From Gracilaria gracilis (taxonomy: Eukaryota > Rhodophyta > Florideophyceae > Gracilariales > Gracilariaceae): DNA of 64,000 nt. The notes below the pieces were generated by a model, which was given only the letters and a program-made list of their open reading frames with translations, had not been told where the DNA came from and made no database searches. The stretch's first letter is position 1. The number at the start of each line of letters is the position of its first letter. Where the stretch lies: NCBI GenBank assembly GCA_030374805.1, contig JARGSG010000030.1, forward strand, positions 186,001 through 250,000. Reading direction: 5' to 3'. Positions 60,618 through 64,000 of the stretch are shown piece after piece. The position numbers and the translations under genes are program-made.

Positions 60618-61102
60618 ATGGTAAGTCACTACAGATCATGAACTGCAAACACCCCTAATAGCTGCTGCAGTCGAATGTTTTCCCCGCTGCAGAAACTTTG
60701 CGACAAAACAACAGCTAACCACAAACATTCTTTCTTCAACCAACACAGGTGAAAGACCGAAAGCCGCGCGGATCCGAAGTGGTCACCCGCGATTACACCA
60801 TCCACCTGCACAAGCGACTATACCGATATGGTTTCAAGAGGAAGGCCCCGCGTGCCATTAAGCTGATCCGTGAATTCGCGACCAGGACCATGGGAACTAC
60901 CGATGTGCGCGTCGATCCGAAGCTCAACAAGGAGATCTGGAGGACCGGTGTCCGCAACGTGCCGTACCGTGTCCGTGTGCGTCTGTCCCGGAAGCGAAAC
61001 GACGACGAGGATGCCAAGGAGCCTCTGTACACGCTTGCTTCCTTCGTTCCCGTTTCTAACCCGCATTGCAAGGGATTGCAGACCACTACAATCGAGGAGT
61101 AA
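60618..61102 (+). CDS. RPL31: 60S ribosomal protein L31 (eL31), two exons
   Basis: Exon 1 is only the ATG (60618-60620); exon 2 is 60749-61102. Together 118 residues, the normal eL31 size. The match is clear: [69 protein letters not shown] and [10 protein letters not shown]. It sits near the polypeptide exit tunnel of the cytosolic ribosome. Splitting the start codon from the rest by a first intron is typical of ribosomal-protein genes and may aid their coordinated expression. Confidence 0.97.
60621..60748 (+). other. 128-nt intron directly after the RPL31 start codon
   Basis: Donor ATG|GTAAGT, acceptor AACACAG|GTGAAA, branch-like GCTAAC about 35 nt before the acceptor; phase 0. Confidence 0.95.
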
Positions 61103-61171
61103 ATGCGAGCAGTTTGTCTACTGTTCATGCTTGATTTAGTGTCACATTATGGTATTGAGTTACATTGCCTA

Positions 61172-63568
61172 TCATACGTTAAGTATTCCTGTGATTGTGT
61201 CTAATTCACTTCGAAGGGAAGCCAGCTCCTGAAACAGGTCCGTTGCCCCGTCGTCAGTGCGATTCACGCTCGGCTCACGGAGCGGTGGCCGTCCACTTCC
61301 GACAGCAATTCTTCGCCTTGTACGTCTGGTGCGTCCTTCACCTCTGGCTTGTAACGCCATATTCTCATCCTGTCTCTCGCGACCTTCACGACGACTTCTG
61401 ACGTCTTGAAATAGAGAGGGTATTGTACGACTCCCGTTCTTGTGTCCCTCGATTTCGTTTTTCAGTTCTATAGTCGTAGTGACGTCCAAGGTGGCATCTA
61501 CAGAGCTTTCCTGTTCCAAACTAGCAGTGCTCCTCAGTCCGCTGTTTCTCTCTCCTGTAGTAGCTGTACTTGATTCATCACTCGTCTCACCACCTTGTGT
61601 CCTATCCTCTTGCTTGTTGAGTCCGATCAGCATCCCAGTTTGAACCTCTCTCACAGCGTCCAACTGTTCTCGCATTACAGAACCCCAACGTACTTGTAGA
61701 CCTTGTTCCGCCGCATAATCCCGCTTTGCACTTCCTGCCGAGTGCTGCAAAGGAGCTGTTTCGATTTCTTTCCTCACGGAACCAAGCTTTTCTGCCACGG
61801 CATTCAGGACGGGTTGCACGTGAGCCTTGGGTCCCATTGTATTCTCTCGCATGTTTCGCACTACTACTTCGAGTCGCAAGATACGTTCCTTCCATAAAGC
61901 TCTGGCACTAACAAGTTCCGGCAGAAGTTGTTCGGCAGCCGCCTCACTCTCGTTGTCACCATCATCACCATCTGGCTTTCGCGTGTCCCCTTGACTCACA
62001 TTCGGAAGCCTTCTATGGGCCGTTTCGAACTCTAGTTGGCGTCGAACTGTGCGCAACCGCGGTTGCTTTCGAGGTGGTGAAACGTTGCCAATCTCATCAT
62101 TAGCACCTTCTTCACTCACAGACTGCTCCTTCGTGACCTCCTCACCAACAAGCTCATCGCTCTTTTGAAAACCAGATCGCGAATCACGTTCGAAACCCTC
62201 TGCCCGCCTTTTCATCCTCGAGTTTTCGGGAAACAACGGGCGCCTACTGTCAGAAATAGACGCTTCTCTAGCCACAAGTTCGAGTTCTCTCGTCTCTAAC
62301 ATGGCCTCACGAAGATCAATGGAACGTTTCATGTTGTTGAAGTTGGCGCGTTCGGTTTCCACATCACGTTCACGCTGATCAATGACAGACTCTCGTTCGG
62401 TGACAACGGCATGAGCTCGTCGAATAGAACGCTCCCGTCTGGTAAGAGTCTTTTCAGATTGGGTGATGGCAGCTTCCCGATGGTGCAGCTTGGATTCTCT
62501 TTGCATGAGCTCGCGCTCTTTGTTATGGATTTGTTCTTCGCGGCGATCAACATTCGCGCGCGAACTGTCAAGAGAACGCATGCCATCCTTCAATTGATTG
62601 TTTTGCAAAGACAGTTTATCCTGTTCAGTGGAGATCCTAGCTTCAGTAACATCCACGTTATGTTCCCTTTGTCTGATAGAAAGCTCCCTTTCCCTCAAAA
62701 CGTTTTCGCTCTGTTCAAGAGTAGCTTGCAAAGTATCTAGCTGCGCACGGGTATCATTCAAAGCTCGCAGCTTTGTGTGCATTTCACGCAACGCCAAAAG
62801 TGCAATCTGGACTCCCTCCGCAACATCATCGCGTATAGAAACCGTTTCCCTTTGCTCCAAAGCAGAAAACTCATCAACAAAAGCCTGGAGTGGGGCAACC
62901 ACGCGCTCAAAGTTCTCCAGTGACGCCAATCGCTTCGACTTGAGCGCAACAGCAGCCTCCGTAGCATCGACATCCCTCTCGCGTTTTCTGACAGCGACCT
63001 CCAACATTTCCAGTCGATTAGCCAGCGTCTCAAGCCGGAGCTTCTCGTCCGAAATGCGCCTCGCCTCCGCGGCCAGTCTGTTAAGTTCGGTGTTGGCGGC
63101 CTCTATCTGCGAGGTGATAGCATCGCGGGAGTGGGTAAGCGCAGCATACTCCTTCTCCACAAGCTGGAGCTGTGCATTCTTGTGCTCAAGCGCAGTCTTG
63201 GTAGTCTTCAACTGCTCCTTGTTGTTGGTGATAGAAGCAACGAGCTTCCTGCCCTTCTCGGCGCGCTGCTCCCAGCGCGACAACTGCCTCTGTCTGGCGG
63301 CGACATCGCGAAGAAAGGCAGTCATCTCAGACCTCATGCGGCGCTCCAGCGAGGCCAAGGCGCGCTCATGCGCACGCAGTGCACTGCCGCGACTCTCCAG
63401 ACGCGCCTCGGCGTTGCGTAAGGCGTGCGCGCGCGTGTCCAGCGCGGCCGAAAGACTCTTCATGTGGGCGGCGTACGAGCTGAGCAGGTTGCTGTGCGGC
63501 GGCGTGGAGGGAGGGGAAGCAGACGCCGACATGGGCGGCGTGAACGGCGGAGACGGAGGACGACGCAT
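61172..63568 (-). CDS. Long coiled-coil protein of unknown function
   Basis: 798 residues from the ATG at 63566-63568; an upstream in-frame ATG at 63754 would add 62 Arg/Pro-rich residues and looks less likely. Residues about 25-370 form a near-continuous coiled coil (Leu/Glu/Arg/Gln heptads such as ERALASLERRMRSEM, RREEQIHNKERELMQRESKL). A hinge with basic clusters (RKQPRLRTVRRQ) near 430 and an acidic Ser/Thr-rich stretch follow, then a second helical part and a short C-terminal helix (FQELASLRSELDTITGI). The rigid rod plus basic middle suggests a structural nuclear or cytoskeletal protein, but no named family fits by eye. Confidence 0.7.
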   Translation of the reverse strand: MRRPPSPPFTPPMSASASPPSTPPHSNLLSSYAAHMKSLSAALDTRAHALRNAEARLESRGSALRAHERALASLERRMRSEMTAFLRDVAARQRQLSRWEQRAEKGRKLVASITNNKEQLKTTKTALEHKNAQLQLVEKEYAALTHSRDAITSQIEAANTELNRLAAEARRISDEKLRLETLANRLEMLEVAVRKRERDVDATEAAVALKSKRLASLENFERVVAPLQAFVDEFSALEQRETVSIRDDVAEGVQIALLALREMHTKLRALNDTRAQLDTLQATLEQSENVLRERELSIRQREHNVDVTEARISTEQDKLSLQNNQLKDGMRSLDSSRANVDRREEQIHNKERELMQRESKLHHREAAITQSEKTLTRRERSIRRAHAVVTERESVIDQRERDVETERANFNNMKRSIDLREAMLETRELELVAREASISDSRRPLFPENSRMKRRAEGFERDSRSGFQKSDELVGEEVTKEQSVSEEGANDEIGNVSPPRKQPRLRTVRRQLEFETAHRRLPNVSQGDTRKPDGDDGDNESEAAAEQLLPELVSARALWKERILRLEVVVRNMRENTMGPKAHVQPVLNAVAEKLGSVRKEIETAPLQHSAGSAKRDYAAEQGLQVRWGSVMREQLDAVREVQTGMLIGLNKQEDRTQGGETSDESSTATTGERNSGLRSTASLEQESSVDATLDVTTTIELKNEIEGHKNGSRTIPSLFQDVRSRREGRERQDENMALQARGEGRTRRTRRRIAVGSGRPPLREPSVNRTDDGATDLFQELASLRSELDTITGILNV

Positions 63569-64000
63569 GCGGGAAAAAGTGCACCAAGACGCAGCAGCCA
63601 AAGCAGCAACTACTCCGGGTGGCGACTGGATGGATCTGCGCCAACTTCGCGTGCGCGCACGCGGCGGGTGCCGTGTAACGGTCGCGCCGGGCGGCTTGGC
63701 GCTGATTGGTGAGCGCCCACACGTGGCGCGATGCGCTTCGACAACACACGTCATTGCGCGCTGCGCGATACGTCGAGCCGCGCACGTGTGCGCGCGCCGT
63801 GGGCGCGCGCCGTGTTGGCCGTCGTTCTCGCCATTCGTGTCTGGTGGCTGTTTGCGCCGTAAACTTTACGTCTTCCCCCTAAGACGAGCGACACGCGTTC
63901 TGCGTCTGCCACATTCCCCTCGTGCACGCCAATTGGCGCACATACCAAGCGTAGATATCATTCCTTGTACTTGCCCGCTGCCCAAGGCAATGGTATTTGA
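63569..64000. promoter_or_regulatory. Upstream region of the coiled-coil gene
   Basis: CG-rich, with repeated GCGCGC blocks around 63,780-63,810; no other gene recognised to the window end. Confidence 0.35.

Overview
The window reads as nuclear DNA of a photosynthetic eukaryote, most likely a mesophilic red alga (Rhodophyta). The grounds are a plastid-targeted magnesium-chelatase H subunit, a nuclear gene for a phycobiliprotein-fold protein that keeps the bilin-cysteine motif, an NRT2-type nitrate transporter, a plant-type phosphofructokinase, and clearly eukaryotic genes (RPL31, FCF1, PRL1/PRP46, LSM14, AMPK gamma, ZNHIT2). Genes are compact and mostly single-exon. Only four introns can be placed, all GT-AG and about 100-140 nt: ChlH, AMPK gamma, PFK and RPL31. 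The genus cannot be read from sequence alone; an intron-poor, florideophyte-like genome is an inference.

Layout. 1-7 kb: the 3' end of a LINE-type retrotransposon with a split RNase H domain, a ZNHIT2-like gene, a 5'-truncated LINE copy with a 10-bp target-site duplication just upstream of a galactose mutarotase gene, and a decayed Sel1-repeat gene bounded by palindromes. 7-15 kb: divergent inositol-polyphosphate kinase and PWWP/LEDGF-like genes, then a zf-4CXXC_R1 (CDCA7-like) gene. 18-22.5 kb: ChlH. 22.5-25 kb: gene-poor, with five long hairpins. 25-31.8 kb: a very GC-rich cluster (CorA, AMPK gamma, LSM14, PFK), then D-aminoacyl-tRNA deacylase. 32-36.5 kb: an RNase H relic, hairpins, an orphan gene and a secreted cysteine-rich protein. 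37-50 kb: PRL1/PRP46 and FCF1 tail to tail, two paralogous PHO80-like cyclins flanking the nitrate transporter, and an orphan gene. 51-64 kb: a glycine-rich membrane protein divergent from the phycobiliprotein-like gene, orphan disordered and coiled-coil genes, cofactor-independent phosphoglycerate mutase, a plastid SRPBCC protein, RPL31 and a long coiled-coil protein.

Themes. Light harvesting and pigment synthesis (ChlH, phycobiliprotein-like, SRPBCC), nutrient and energy signalling (NRT2, PHO80-like cyclins, inositol-polyphosphate kinase, AMPK gamma, CorA), central carbon metabolism (GALM, PFK, iPGM) and RNA/ribosome housekeeping are interleaved without operon-like grouping. Two architectural patterns recur: C-rich pyrimidine leaders on the sense strand before many start codons, and long near-perfect palindromes at the ends of genes and gene relics.
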